From Clusia tigrina (taxonomy: Eukaryota > Arthropoda > Insecta > Diptera > Clusiidae), in contig CAKKTE020000188.1 of NCBI GenBank assembly GCA_920105625.2, positions 3,270,177-3,334,176 on the forward strand: a DNA stretch of 64,000 nt. Direction: 5' to 3'. Below are positions 50,500 through 62,329 of the stretch, piece by piece. The number at the start of each line of letters is the position of its first letter. The stretch's first letter is position 1. The notes below the pieces were generated by a model, which saw only the letters and a program-made list of their open reading frames with translations, searched no databases and was not told where the DNA came from. The position numbers and the translations under genes were made by a program.

Positions 50500-53300
50500 T
50501 GCACGTACTAAGTATGTCGCACTGGGTACAGCAGTAGTAAAATTAATCGACCACTCAGGAGCCCCTATCGAATGCCGAGCTTTACTAGATTCAGGCTCCT
50601 AACTAAATCTCATCACGGTGCAGCTAGCTAATAGACTAGGATTCAAAGGAAAGGCTGAGTTGTTAACAATATAAGGCATCGGGCACGCCAATCAACAGTC
50701 ACAAAGGCGTGTCAACACAAAAAGAGCATCCCGAATATGTAATTTCTCGGCCAATTTCGAAGCCTTCCTCCTACCACAAATAACATTACCGCAACCATCG
50801 ATAGACATAGATACCACCAGCTGGGAAATACCACACAACATTAAGTTGTCAGACCCAGCATTCAACACTCCAGGTCCTATTGGCATTCTGTTGGGAGCAG
50901 ATTTGTATCACGACATCCTTAGCATCGGACAAATTCGTTTGGGAAAGGGTTTGCCAACATTACAAAACACCGTTTTTGGATGGATTGTGACGTGCAAAAT
51001 CGACAACCACTACCTTGATGAACTAACATGCGGAGTGCTGACCAATACAGAATTCGACCTAGAAAAATTTTGGAACAACAACTGCCATTTAAACAAAAAC
51101 CTGAAAGGATCTGGCCTGGAGGAGCTTCACGTCATTGGAACGCAAGCTCACCAAGGATCCCGCATTGAAAGGAATGTATGCTGACTTTATGGCCGAATAT
51201 CATCAACTCGGCCATATGAGTCTCATTGAGGAAGAAGATATAAAATCCCCATCATACTTCCTAGCACAACATGGTATGGTTTGACGCATCAGTGAAGTTA
51301 TCAACGAACCTTGCACTAAATGACGTGCTAGCTACTGGTCCAACAATTCAAAACGATCTATTCACCATATTACTGCGTTTTCAGTTGCCCAGATTCGTTT
51401 CACTGCAGATATAGAAAAGATGTACCGTCAGATCCTAATCAACGACCAGGATCGAAATCTTCTATTAATTGCTTGGAGAATTGAAACTACTTTACCAATT
51501 CAGTTATATAAGTTAAATACAGTAACATATGGAACAATATCAGCACCTTCTTAGGCTACAAAATGCTTGCAACAACTCGCCCAAAATGAAGAGTTCAACC
51601 ATCCATTCGCTGCCGCAATCCTTCAAAAGGATTTCTATGTGGACGATGTCATGACAGGATGTAATAGCCAAACAGAAGCCATTTTTGCTCAAGCTCAACT
51701 TCAGCAACTTCTCGCCAAAGGAGGCTTCAAACTGAGAAAATGGTGCTTCAATCATCACAAACTGCTGCATGAGATACCAACGGCAGATCGAGCAATACAG
51801 TTTGACTTCGATATAGACTCCGACGACCACATTAAATCCCTAGGATTATCATGGATTCCAGTAAATGATAGATTTCGGGTCAAAATAAATAGTTCCGTTA
51901 CAGCAAGGAATACTAAAAGGATTGTATCCTCGGACATTTCAGTACCCTTGGGTTTATGGGACCAGTAGTCGTATCGGCAAAACTATTTCTGTAGCAACTT
52001 TGGACATTAAAGTTAGATTGGGATGCAGCATTACCAATGGACCTACACACATGATGGCTCGGTTTTCGAGATTAAGTAACTGAATAGGACAAAGTTGATG
52101 TACAAAGACATGCTTTTGGGAAACACGTGCCGAAAATTGTTCAGACAAATGCCTTCGCTGATGCTTCTGAACGGGCGTACGGCGGTGCAGTTTACGTTCG
52201 TTCAGTTACCGAGGACAATGTACGACTACTTTGCGCCAAATCCAAGGTTGCACCAGTCAAGTCTACCACAATTCAAAGACTAGAACTTTGAGCGGCTAGT
52301 AAATCGATTAAAAAAGAACAACAGTTGCGAGAGACTCCTACGTTCTTCTGGTCAGACTCTGAAATTGTACTGGCATGGATCAGTTCCACATCGTCATCGT
52401 ATCAAACCTTCGTTGCCAACCGAATTGCAACCATACAAAATCTCAGCTCACCTCAACAATGGCGACACGTCAGATCGAAAGAAAATCCAGCCGATATTCT
52501 ATAACGTGGAATTACTCATCAAAAATTGAACAACTGCACGTTATGGTTCTATGGTCCCTTATTTCTTCATAGCTCAGAAGCAACATGGTCAACCTGAATC
52601 TGAGGCAACCTGAATCTGATTGCAATGACGAACGAAAAATAACGGTTACAGTGAACGTGGCCCAACCATGCGCAGACCACTTCATAAACAAGACCAACCA
52701 TAGGAACTCATTTCCTAAACTCCAAAAAAAAACCTATGTAACACGCTTCATTCAACACAGTCGCAATCCTAATCACAAGAAGGGTTCCTCATTAACATGC
52801 GAAGAGGGATTGCGCATCATAATTCGAGCCATGCAGCAAGGTGAATTTGCAACAGATTGGAAGCATCTGAAATACTTTAAAGAACTTCACAAATCCACTG
52901 ATCTTTTAAGTCTATCACCATTTCTCGACGAAAACAACATAATACGAGTAGGTGGCCAATTGGGAGGCTTATGGGAGGCAGCTGTCAAATCGACCAAGCA
53001 CCTTCTTCAACGCAGTGTCAATACCGCGTCCTTCACATATGAAGAACTGGAGACATTCATAATTGATATTGAAGCCATACTCTATTCCCGGCCTATCACC
53101 CCCATTTCAACTGACTCCAGAGACCTGGCAGCATTAGCTCCGGGACACTTCCTAATCGGAGATCCCATGACTGCCTCCATCGAAACCATGGCAGCAACTT
53201 CCGAAGTTCCTTTGGGCAAACGCTGGCAATTAATTAACAGCATCAAGCAGAAATTCTGGTAGAGATGGACTAAGGAATACCTGAGTGAACTGCAACAGAA
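50500..53300 (+). pseudogene. BEL pol remnants: protease, RT, RNase H, core-deleted integrase
   Basis: Protease: ECRALLDSGS at about 50570, stop right after. The 50846-51184 frame carries the protease-RT connection (GPIGILLGADLYHDIL). RT: ADIEKMYRQILINDQD (about 51413) and DFYVDDVMTG (about 51633), both acidic YVDD residues present. RNase H: the FWSDSEIVLAWI stretch (about 52345). Integrase (52585-53262): the N-terminal region runs into LGGLWEAAVKSTKHLLQRSV, so the zinc finger and most of the catalytic core are deleted at about 52965. The BEL C-terminal block APGHFLIGDPM is present. Confidence 0.85.
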
Positions 53301-53444
53301 AACAAAATGGTAACAACCCCAGAAGAACATTGAACTTGGAAGGCTGGTCTGAATTAAGGAAGACAGCACACCCGTTACTCAGTGACCTCTGGGATGTATA
53401 ACTAAGGCGAAGACGGCTATGTTCGTGTTGCAGACATCCGTACT

Positions 53445-55085
53445 ATGAACAACACGCTAAAGAGACCGATACACCGTCTTGCCCCACACCCAATAAAACC
53501 CACTTCAGAAGACCAGCAGGAGTCCGCGCCAACAGCAACGCTGAAAAAATGTCGACTTAGTAATATAGGCACCGTAATCACAGGACTACTACTCTGTTTG
53601 GCAATAACACCATGTGATGGAAGAATTAAGCAAGACAAAGACTCGGCCTCTATTTTGAGAACATAGGCACCACCAACATAATAACCAATGAATGGAATTT
53701 TATCATATTTTATGACCTCGATCCCTACTGGCAAGAATGGGGATATAAAAAAAAATGACGTTCATGGTAGACAAACTCTGTGGTCAGCTACTCCAAAGAG
53801 AATCTTGTCAACGAATTGGTTTATTACACAACCACAGGCTGAGGGACATGAGCAAATAAAACAATCTTCTGTCTGCACCATCAAACAGCCGGCAGAATAG
53901 AGGAGCCTGGGATCTTATCGGCAATGTTGCTAATAGTCTGTTCGGAGTATTAGACTCAAAATATACAGCCGATGTCAAACATTATCGATGGAATATATAG
54001 AAACGAGAACCACGTGCAACTACTGAAAAATCAGACATCCATTATCGATTCCACAGTAAATGTTCTGAAAAAGGACCAAATAGCAGTCGGAAAGGGTTTC
54101 CGTGATTTCCAAGAACAACTGCAAACCGTGGTTGCTCAATTTAATAATATCACCGAGCAACTCCATCAAGAAGAGCTCTCTAAGCTGTACTATGCGTTTG
54201 CTAAATAATTGACAGCATTACTGCCATACATCATGGCAATTTACTGGTGTCGCCTCCACAACTTCAACACGAACTCGCAACGATCAAGACATATCGACAC
54301 GAAAGTCTTCGGTTGCCACTAGCTCAAGGCAATATTCTGGAATACTACAAGACAATGGAAATCGAAAGCACAATTCACAAAACCTATGTGCTCTTTCGGC
54401 TCCGATTCCCACTATTGGGTACTGAGAAGTATGACCTGTTCCTACATCCATAAATTCAACATTAATTCTCATCGAACCAGTTATGAAAATCTTGGCTATA
54501 AGTGAAATGAATCTATGTAATCATCTAGAAGTATCCGAGAGCTGTCATCTCTACCAAGCTGGTTCGGATTCCGTTTGGTATCAGTTGCAGAATGGAAACC
54601 AGTAGATTTATGGGATGAACAAAATGTCCTCAATCAACGTGATATGTGACAACAACATCTCACAACTGCCATTAGACTGCGTCAGACTCTTCGATCTTGA
54701 TGACACCTGCTTTATCAAGGAAAGCCAAATACTTATTCAAGGCCACAAAAGCTACGAAAGTACGCGTAAAATGGCTTATACACGACTTGCGAGCTTACCA
54801 GAACCTATTTTGATACAACATCTAATGCCTTTATCATATAAGCCAACACGTTTCATATCCAACTTGTGAGAAACACGATTGCGGAATCAGTTGGCAGAAC
54901 TTAAACCCAATGACATAAGCTACCACCATATTCATCATTATACCGTCAGTTATCTTTGCGTCCTTGGAATCGTTATAATTGGAATTGTAATCGCATGGCG
55001 AACATACAAAACAAGGAATCCGAAACCAGCACTACGAAAGAGACTGAATAAGACCCGGCGAACCAACCTTTACTGTAAATGTTGA
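53445..55085 (+). pseudogene. Envelope-like region of BEL element, heavily broken
   Basis: Downstream of pol are fragments in all three frames. They include a hydrophobic signal-like segment at about 53550-53620, a region near 53895-53950 whose residues (RGAWDLIGNVANSLFGVLD) resemble the area after the cleavage site of insect retroelement envelope proteins, a heptad-like coil at 53972-54208, and a membrane anchor with basic tail at 54879-55085. Such a protein would mediate membrane fusion in env-bearing elements. Here stops and shifts at about 53666, 53900, 54206 and 54867 prevent any full product. Confidence 0.7.
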
Positions 55086-55109
55086 ACAGCTGTTCGACGA
55101 GGGGGAGAA

Positions 55110-55422
55110 TGTTGCATTCTAAACAAAGTCAGCAACCGCTGCAATGCATGCCCTTGATTGCGGCCAACAACAAATTTTCGCAAATCGCTAACAACGAATT
55201 TTCACGTGCATCAGCACTTTGTGCACATTAATTGCAGTTTTTGGGCATTAACTTTATATTTGTTGTTGTATAATTTTTATTTTATATGTAAAATATCTAA
55301 ATAAACAATAATGGCTCAATTGTAATAGTATAAATTAAGTGAAATCATTAATTGAATCAGTTCTTTGAAACCTATCAACGAGTGTTTTATTTAATTGGTC
55401 ATTCCGGAGATCTGGTTATATG
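55110..55422 (+). repeat. 3' LTR of roo-like BEL element
   Basis: Begins TGTTGCATTCTAAACAAAGTC. TATAAAT at 55329-55335 and TCAGTT at 55357-55362 keep the spacing of the 5' LTR. Confidence 0.85.
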
Positions 55423-55613
55423 TACCACTACCTTAACGCAACAATAGTCTTGCTTTTGTACCTATGCTATTATCTGGTGACAAGCACCGGTATCTTCATT
55501 CAACATTAGTCTTCGTTTTGCACCTGGCTATTTCATAACCATAAAACGGGTATGGTGTATCCACCAGGACCCAGCATAAGTAAGGTGGAATAAAAGCATT
55601 CCCACTCTTAACA
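55423..55613. other. No gene recognised
   Basis: Short spacer between the BEL element and the next MITE. Confidence 0.4.
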
Positions 55614-56197
55614 ATGTTCACATTAGCCTCAGAGAGACAACTCATTTTGACATGAGTCCGCACTCCCATGTTCACCGCTGTATCATTTTGACTTTTGCAA
55701 GCTGTCAGAATATTTTGGATTCATGCACTTCTTCTATCCTGCGCAGCTTTTTTCAATTTTAAAATAGCATTTTTCACGCAAATACTGCCTTCATATCGTT
55801 CTTATTTTAGTTTTTACTTTGTCTGCAGTTAGTTCTGGTATGACTGCCCTTAAGTGCGAGGTAATACTCTCCTAAACCTTAGTTTTTTTGAAACGGTCCT
55901 TGTATTCCTCGGACTTCGTATTATAAAGCAATAGATTTTGCTCATAAACCGATCTGAGTTCCATTGTTTGTGTTCGGTTCCAATTCATTATTTAAAAATA
56001 AATTTTATTTTTGTGTGTTAATACAAATATTATACCAGCAAATGTGAAATCAATAAATTTTACATCAGCAAATATCAAATAACCCACCAGCAAATGTCAA
56101 AATGAATCGAGAAAATTTTACAATATAAAAAAACTTTTCTTCTCTCATTACCCGTAGACATCAAAATGAATCGGCTCTCTGAGGCTAATGTGAACAT
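55614..56197. mobile_element. 584-bp MITE with about 41-bp inverted ends
   Basis: Left arm ATGTTCACATTAGCCTCAGA (55614 on) continues to CATTTTGACATG. The right arm (56157-56197) is its reverse complement with few changes. No coding inside. I see no clear target duplication. Confidence 0.8.
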
Positions 56198-56469
56198 GGT
56201 CTCTGTCAAGAATGATAGAGAAAGAGATTAGGCAATGCGCATGTTTGCTTTCAATCAGCTGTTTTACCTACGTCACGGTTGACTTTGTACTATTCAACCG
56301 CGCTTTTCAGTTGTTTTTTAAATAAAAAATTTGTTAACACTGCGGCCACACGTGCCAGTAACTGGCTGCCAGTTGAGAATACATATTATTTTCGAAATTT
56401 CGAAATTTTGCTGCCATTGGCCACGGTGGCCACACGTGCCAGTGCAAGTTCATTTATAAAATATCATCG

Positions 56470-56580
56470 TATGGAAAGGTTCTCCCTACAGTAGCGTTTT
56501 TATAAGTTGAAACCCGTTTTGCAACTGGTTTTTTAAGGTGCGCCCATACATTTTCAATGGGGTTCATATCAGGGCTTATA
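56470..56580 (-). pseudogene. Tc1-type transposase C-terminal scrap
   Basis: On the minus strand SPDMNPIENVWAHLKKPV is the last catalytic block (with Glu) of a Tc1 transposase. It is followed by KRVSTYKNA and a stop. Nothing of the rest is found. This is a different Tc1 subfamily from the copy in pho. Confidence 0.75.
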
Positions 56581-56869
56581 TATGCAATTATATAGGAGTT
56601 TTATTTGAACATTATTTATTTTTTATTATTTTTTTTATTTACATTAGTAACTTTATTCAAAATTGCATTTCTTTTGTTCTAATACAAATTTTTGTTCTAG
56701 GTTGTGTATATTTGCTTAGCTAATTATGAAGATTTGTATATTTGTTACTAAAATCCTCAGACGGAGTAACCGTGTGTAAGAGGATAGAAAATAAATCTTA
56801 AACTTAATAAATAAACGTAATAAATAAGCTATTAGTTTTTTTTTTTAATAATCACATGAAGGAGATCAT

Positions 56870-57300
56870 AATATAATATGAACTATCTTAAGTTCTTAAT
56901 ATATGTATTGAGTTTTTGTTTAAAAATATTTATGTTTACGGCATTTTTGATATCTTCAGGTAAGTTGTTGTACTGTTTTATTGCGCTGTGTTTTAGACTG
57001 TGTAGTTGTTTTGTTGTCCTGGCCTTTGGAACGTCGAAGTTGTGATTCTGTCGCGTGTTGTGTTGGTGTATTGTGTTTCTTGTAGTTAGTACGGTATTTG
57101 TTTTCATAAGGTTGTTCTTGATTTTATAAATGTATTTGCATTTCTCTGCATATATAAGCTGGTTTATGTCCATCTGTTTAGTTTTTTTGTATAGGTCTTT
57201 TGTTGATAATGTTGCTTTTAGTTTATTAGTTTCTTCTTTCGTACCATTTAGGGTGCCTTTTAGTATGGCGCATACGAAGCACATTTACTTTGGTATTAGT
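56870..57300 (-). mobile_element. 3' end of a CR1/L2-like LINE
   Basis: The frame 57284-56883 has the C-terminal signature of CR1-group ORF2: an HNTRQNHNFDVPKARTT block, then QLHSLKHSAIKQYNNLPEDI, then INIFKQKLNTYI. It stops at 56883. RT is not present; the copy is 5'-truncated. Confidence 0.75.
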
Positions 57301-57644
57301 ACTTTTTTATTGTTTTCAAACTATTATACACTTTTTTCTTATTTGTAGTACCAAAATGTCCAACTCTTACATTACAACAAAAAATTTTGTGAAAATAATT
57401 TTTGTAGTTCGTTTTTTTTTTAGCATTTTTTAAATTCAAGAGTACTTTTTTATTTCTCTTTCGTGCATCAGTGATTCAGAGTATGAATTTGACATTTACT
57501 GGCCGCATGTGTCAAAAATTTACTGGCTATGAAATTTCGTTGCCACTAGCGCCGCCAGTAGCAAATGTGTGACAGTATTGGTGAAAATCTTTGAAGGTAT
57601 TGAGTTTTTCGAACTTGCGCTGGCACGTGTAGCGTCGGGGTTAA

Positions 57645-57855
57645 ATGCGTTGTTCTGTATTCGCTTGTGACATTAAAAATAACAAAAAAGGCGAAAATAA
57701 ATGGAGATTTTTCCATTATCCTAAGGACAAAGTCCTTGCAAGAAAGTGGATTAACTTTTGTCGTCGGAAAGACGAAATAAATATAAAAAATGCATGCAGA
57801 TGTGAGGAGCACTTTGCGCCGCAAAATTTCGAAAGGAATTTGCAATTTGAAATGG
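57645..57855 (+). CDS. THAP zinc-finger exon (transposase-like)
   Basis: 70 codons with the C2CH pattern of THAP domains: MRCSVFAC at the start (Cys3, Cys8), the conserved WRFFHYPKD with Trp and Pro, RKWINFCRR, and CRCEEHF with the Cys-His pair. The exon ends at a plausible donor, ATGG|GTAAGA (57856). THAP domains bind DNA and occur in P-element and Kolobok transposases and in some host proteins. No later exon is convincing in the next kilobase; after the acceptor-like TTTATTTACAG (58036) the frame stops within five codons. It is either a relic or an exon of a wider gene. Confidence 0.6.
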
Positions 57856-58640
57856 GTAAGAATAGCAATTATATTGTATTAATTATAATTATTATATAGC
57901 TAGAATGTATTTTAGAATCCGTTCACTAAATAAGACTATTGTAGAAAATATGTCCAGCAAAAAGCAAAAATTAAATTAAACAATTAAATGAATTGTTGTT
58001 AACTATTTTTTATTGATAACTGATTTTTATTTACAGCATTGTATTTTTGAAGCGTTACGAGGACAGACTAATTAGTGATATTTTGGTGTCTCATTATGGT
58101 AGGGTTTTTTGTCGGCTGCTGAGGCTACAAAAGCAAACGTGTACACATGTGCTATACCTATGTTTCAGCACTATTTTCCTTATGACGCTCATAATTCCAT
58201 TGCTACTTTCTTGGGCTTCTGGGCTGACGGCTTTTAATTCAAAAAAAAATTCCTCTCAACAAACATTTAAACACGTTTACCGACACTTTGTGAGCTGCTG
58301 AAACGCTCTGCCACAATTCTTTGGGTACAAATTCCGATTTAAGAACTTTCGACCCAATTATAAACGTTTTTCTATACAAATTTTCGCAATGTTTCTTAAA
58401 AATGCAAAGAAAACCATAGAAAAGAAAATCAGCTGTTCGCTCGTTAGTCAACCGTGACGTAGATGCGCAGAACGAAGCAAATTTGAACACAGCATTGCGT
58501 AATCTTGCCTCTGTGAATTGTGGGTCTCTGTTGAGTCTTGTGACTGAACAAGAATAGAGGTGTTAGATTCGTAATTGGTTAACTGTGCCTGACGGGAAAA
58601 CACAGAGAAGCGACACTTAAACGTAAAAAAATGTGTTTGT
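57856..58640. other. No gene recognised
   Basis: AT-rich sequence following the THAP exon. Short frames only. Confidence 0.4.
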
Positions 58641-58661
58641 TTATCATTAGTTGGCTATATA

Positions 58662-58834
58662 GCAGAGAACACAGAAAAAACAAAGTATTTTTCGCTACCA
58701 GCGTCCGTAGCGGACATACCACGATTTTCAGTGGATTCACCACGATTTTGAGTTGATTTATGTACAACGTCTGTCTGCTTTATTTCGCTGTTTTGCCGTT
58801 TGACGCTTAAGTTTATTTTCTCTGTGTTCTCTGC
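58662..58834. mobile_element. MITE, family copy 2 (173 bp)
   Basis: Ends GCAGAGAACACAG and CTGTGTTCTCTGC flanked by TA. Two tandem 21-bp units (58718-58759) like those of the copy at 43903-44088, and a shared second half (GTCTGCTTTATTTCGCTG). A 22-bp duplication, TTATCATTAGTTGGCTATAT plus AG, lies at 58641-58662 and 58848-58869. Confidence 0.9.
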
Positions 58835-58895
58835 TATTTAGATAGGCTTATCATTAGTTGGCTATATAGATATGTTTGTTTATCTTTGGTTCTAA

Positions 58896-59268
58896 GCACG
58901 GTGATTTTACTTACAGGGTGACTGCAAGAACAAATTTCCCGCAGTAGCTGTCAAAATTGAATAAGTAGAAAAATTTTATCAAAACAAATAAGCAAACAAA
59001 TGCAAATAGAGATTTGATTTGAGTAGATAAGAGTTTTTTGTTATTTTTGTGAAGTTTGAACATTATGAATAATTTATAAGTCTATTTAACTTTTATATAT
59101 TTTATATAAATTGGGTACCACTTTAAGCAGCTCTAATGTATTTCTCCATTCCTCTCAATTTTGTCTATTTTGAACAGTACCTAATCACAGATAGCTTAAG
59201 TTTGACTATTCCGGAGGTACGAAATTCACCTTGCATCGACCATGTAGGTAAATTTACTTTGGTCCATG
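58896..59268. mobile_element. Deletion derivative of the adjacent THAP transposon
   Basis: Its left part (ACAGGGTGACTGCAAGAAC, then AGTAGCTGTCAAAATTGAAT) matches 59372-59550, and its right part (AAGTCTATTTAACTTTTAT, CCACTTTAAGCAGCTCT, GAGGTACGAAATTCACCTT) matches 59960-60120. The THAP-coding middle of the neighbour is missing. The two are in the same orientation, 90 bp apart. Confidence 0.8.
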
Positions 59269-59357
59269 GTGAAAAATTAGTTTACCGCAAACTATTGGAG
59301 TCCATTTAGCTTTGATTTTGTTTTTGGGTCCGCCAAGCTGCGTATCTATTTGTAACA

Positions 59358-60139
59358 AGGTGAATTTATTTACAAGGTGGATGCAAGAGCAAATTTTTTT
59401 GAATCGATTTTCCCTCAGTAGCTGTCAAAATTGAATGTTTAGAAAAATGCGACCAAAACAAATATGAAAAAATTGCAAATTGAGTTTTGATTTGTGTGAA
59501 TAAGTTTTTTAATTGTAATTTTTGTGAAATTTGAACATTAAAATATTAAAAAAAAAAACAATATGCGAAGCAAATGTGTGATGTGTAGTAAATACTCGGG
59601 TAAAGGAAATGGATCGTTTTTCCGTGTACCCAAAAATGAGTATTTCCGACAACAGTAGGTGGATGTATGTGGTGTTAATTTTAAAAAAACTGCAGTTATT
59701 TGTGAAGACCATTTTTTGCCCACTGATTTCCTAAATGGTCCTGGAGATGTGTGTGCAATAAAACGGTTGCTGCCAAGTGCTGTGCCTTCTTACTCCATTC
59801 CCAGTGTGAATTTGCAGGATAGCTGTAACTTTCAATAAATATTCTCCATTTAAATATTCAAACACTGCACCACTTTATAAATATATTTGTATAAACTTCT
59901 CTTTCATATATACATATATGAATAATTTCTCACTCACATACTGAAAGTAAAAGAAATTATAAGTCTATTTAACTATTATATAAATATTTGTATATTTTGC
60001 GTACCATTTTAAGCAGCTTTTATGTATTCCTCCATTCCTCTCAATTTCGTTTATTTTTATCGCACATTGCCTATGTTTGACAATTCCAGAGGTACGAAAT
60101 TCACTTTGCAGCCACCTTGTAAATAAATTCACCTTGATT
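59358..60139 (+). mobile_element. DNA transposon with THAP-domain ORF (P/Kolobok-like)
   Basis: Inverted ends AAGGTGAATTTATTTACAAG plus GTGG at 59358 and the reverse complement at about 60098-60139. In between is a THAP-coding segment. Total 782 bp, too short for a whole transposase, so this is itself a remnant. The target duplication is not evident, so P (8 bp) and Kolobok (TTAA) cannot be told apart. Confidence 0.72.
59562..59838 (+). pseudogene. THAP-domain ORF, with premature stop
   Basis: The frame starts MRSKCVMCSKYSGKGNGSFF, continues FRVPKNEYFRQQ, meets TAG at 59656, then VDVCGVNFKKTAVICEDHFL and PTDFLNGPG to a TAA at 59838. The C2CH ligands (Cys5, Cys8, the later Cys and His) and the Pro are present. 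A one-codon stop interrupts it at the point where a Trp or similar residue usually lies. Confidence 0.7.
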
Positions 60140-60581
60140 GGTAATCTATGCTTAGAGGTGCTCTTTGAATGTTATCGAATTGTAATCGAAATTGTGTTCT
60201 TTCCATCAATAGAAAATATATTCATTTGAGGTGTTTTTAATGTTTTGCCTGTGCACAAAAGTGGGATGGTAATGGATGCATTAATGTGGGAATCAGAAAC
60301 GTCTTGCACACGGATGTAATAGGAATAAGCTGTTTAGAAAAGTGCAGTTGAAATATACAACTTAATTTGTTTATATTTTTTATTAAATGTGATTTATTCA
60401 TGTGTGTATTCACGATCCCATTATAATTAGTATAATGCAAATGCATGCATTGCCTATTCTTTATGTAAATTCACAAACGCGAGTAGCCATGCATAAAATT
60501 TGTCAAATATACCAGCTGAGAAACAACTAATTAAATATTCATCGTCGGGTAGCAATATAACAATTTAGTGTTGTGTCTACC
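60140..60581. promoter_or_regulatory. Arl4: Arl4 upstream region and 5' UTR
   Basis: AT-rich DNA directly upstream of the Arl4 start. No clear TATA/initiator pair is seen. The start codon context is CTACCATGG. Confidence 0.35.
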
Positions 60582-61127
<546 letters not shown>

Positions 61128-62329
61128 GTATGCACAGATAGATATCTATATAAGTATAGATTCCTTCATTTGCGACTTTTTTTTTAATATGAAAGAAAAC
61201 ACTTCCGGATGAACAATCAACACATTTTTATTAATGTGTATTGTAGGAGCTCAGCCATTTACTATTTAGAAACGATAAAAGCCAAAAGCCTATCACTACT
61301 ACGATCACTGGCAACGATCCTTTGTAAGAATATTCAAACTTCCGATTAAAATTATAGATTTGCGGGCAGTGTGGTATGTGGCACTGTTCCGTTGAAACCA
61401 CATAACAGTAAGTTCAATAACATCAATAATTATCCAAAATAACTCATAACTTGCCCTGATATCGCAACCCATTCACAGTAACACCTGTTTTATTCTCAGT
61501 TTAAAAAGATATGTCCCAATCACTCCACCGGACCAGAAAACGTACCAAACAGTGACACGAGTGATATGCAAAGGTTTCTCAACAATCTCTCCTTAGTTTT
61601 CATAGGCCCAAATGCGAAAGTTTTGTCTATTTACGTATCCATACAAGTCAAAATGGGCTTTTTCGAAACGATCATGTTTGCAGAAAAACAGTATTTTATT
61701 CAAGGGCCAATTTCGCGACACTGCGAGCAGAGAAAGATTGTCTTGTCTCAGTTCTTGACTAACTGCTCTTTGTAAGGCATAACAGCCACATCCTACCGCA
61801 ATATTTTTTAGATTGCGTTCTCTGATTGCCCCAATAGCTGTGAGCGCAGTGAAATGAATAAATTTGTGTTCTATTCAACAGATTCACTCGGCCGCATGAA
61901 CGGGACGAATACGAATTAGATTTATTTTTCTTTCAGCACAAGATAATTAAATGCTGGTTCAGAAGAACGATCATGATCACTGAATACATATATCCCGAAT
62001 TTTTCAAAATAAAGCTAACACAGGTTCACCATTTTCGTAGTGGATTTTCATAATTTTAAATTTTAATTAACAGTTGGGGAGGTAGCTGTTTATAAAGCAA
62101 ATCGCCTTTTAATTGTACGATAGGTCGGATACTTATCCATAAGGGCTGAAGCAAGTATGTTAGGCTGCCTTGTAAGGTGCTCCCTATATTTAGAGTTATA
62201 TCGAAATATTTCTTCATTTATATATTCGTGTCAAAAGATCTCGATGTAGAAGTTCGTTTGGGTCATAGAAGATTGTTCAAAACTGGGACTTGCGACCTAT
62301 GCGCTAGTTCAACGATGCTAGTTTTAAAC

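Larger units (their letters stand above)
47651..55422 (+). mobile_element. BEL/Pao element with envelope-like region, decayed
   Basis: LTRs at about 47651-47964 and 55110-55422 share most of their 310 bp. The 3' one follows the purine tract GAGGGGGAGAA. Between them are an unexplained region (47965-49145), gag with DUF1759-like core, protease, RT, RNase H, a core-deleted integrase and an envelope-like region. Order and motifs fit the roo-like, env-bearing BEL group. Nearly every domain has stops or frameshifts. The target duplication was not found, and the LTR right ends are uncertain by a few bases. Confidence 0.88.
56345..57634. repeat. CACACGTGCCAGT repeats, direct and inverted
   Basis: GCCACACGTGCCAGT occurs at about 56345 and 56430. 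The longer form GGCCACACGTGCCAGTGCAAG (56428 on) is inverted at 57611-57634 (GAACTTGCGCTGGCACGTGT). The arms enclose the Tc1 scrap and the CR1-like LINE tail. They may be ends of a DNA transposon whose THAP exon begins at 57645, or the ends of an older repeat. Confidence 0.4.

Noticed and set aside
61230..61350. Possible Arl4 exon 5 after the acceptor-like TGTATTGTAG at 61239-61248
   Set aside because: The sequence after it does not encode the expected NKxD region in any frame.
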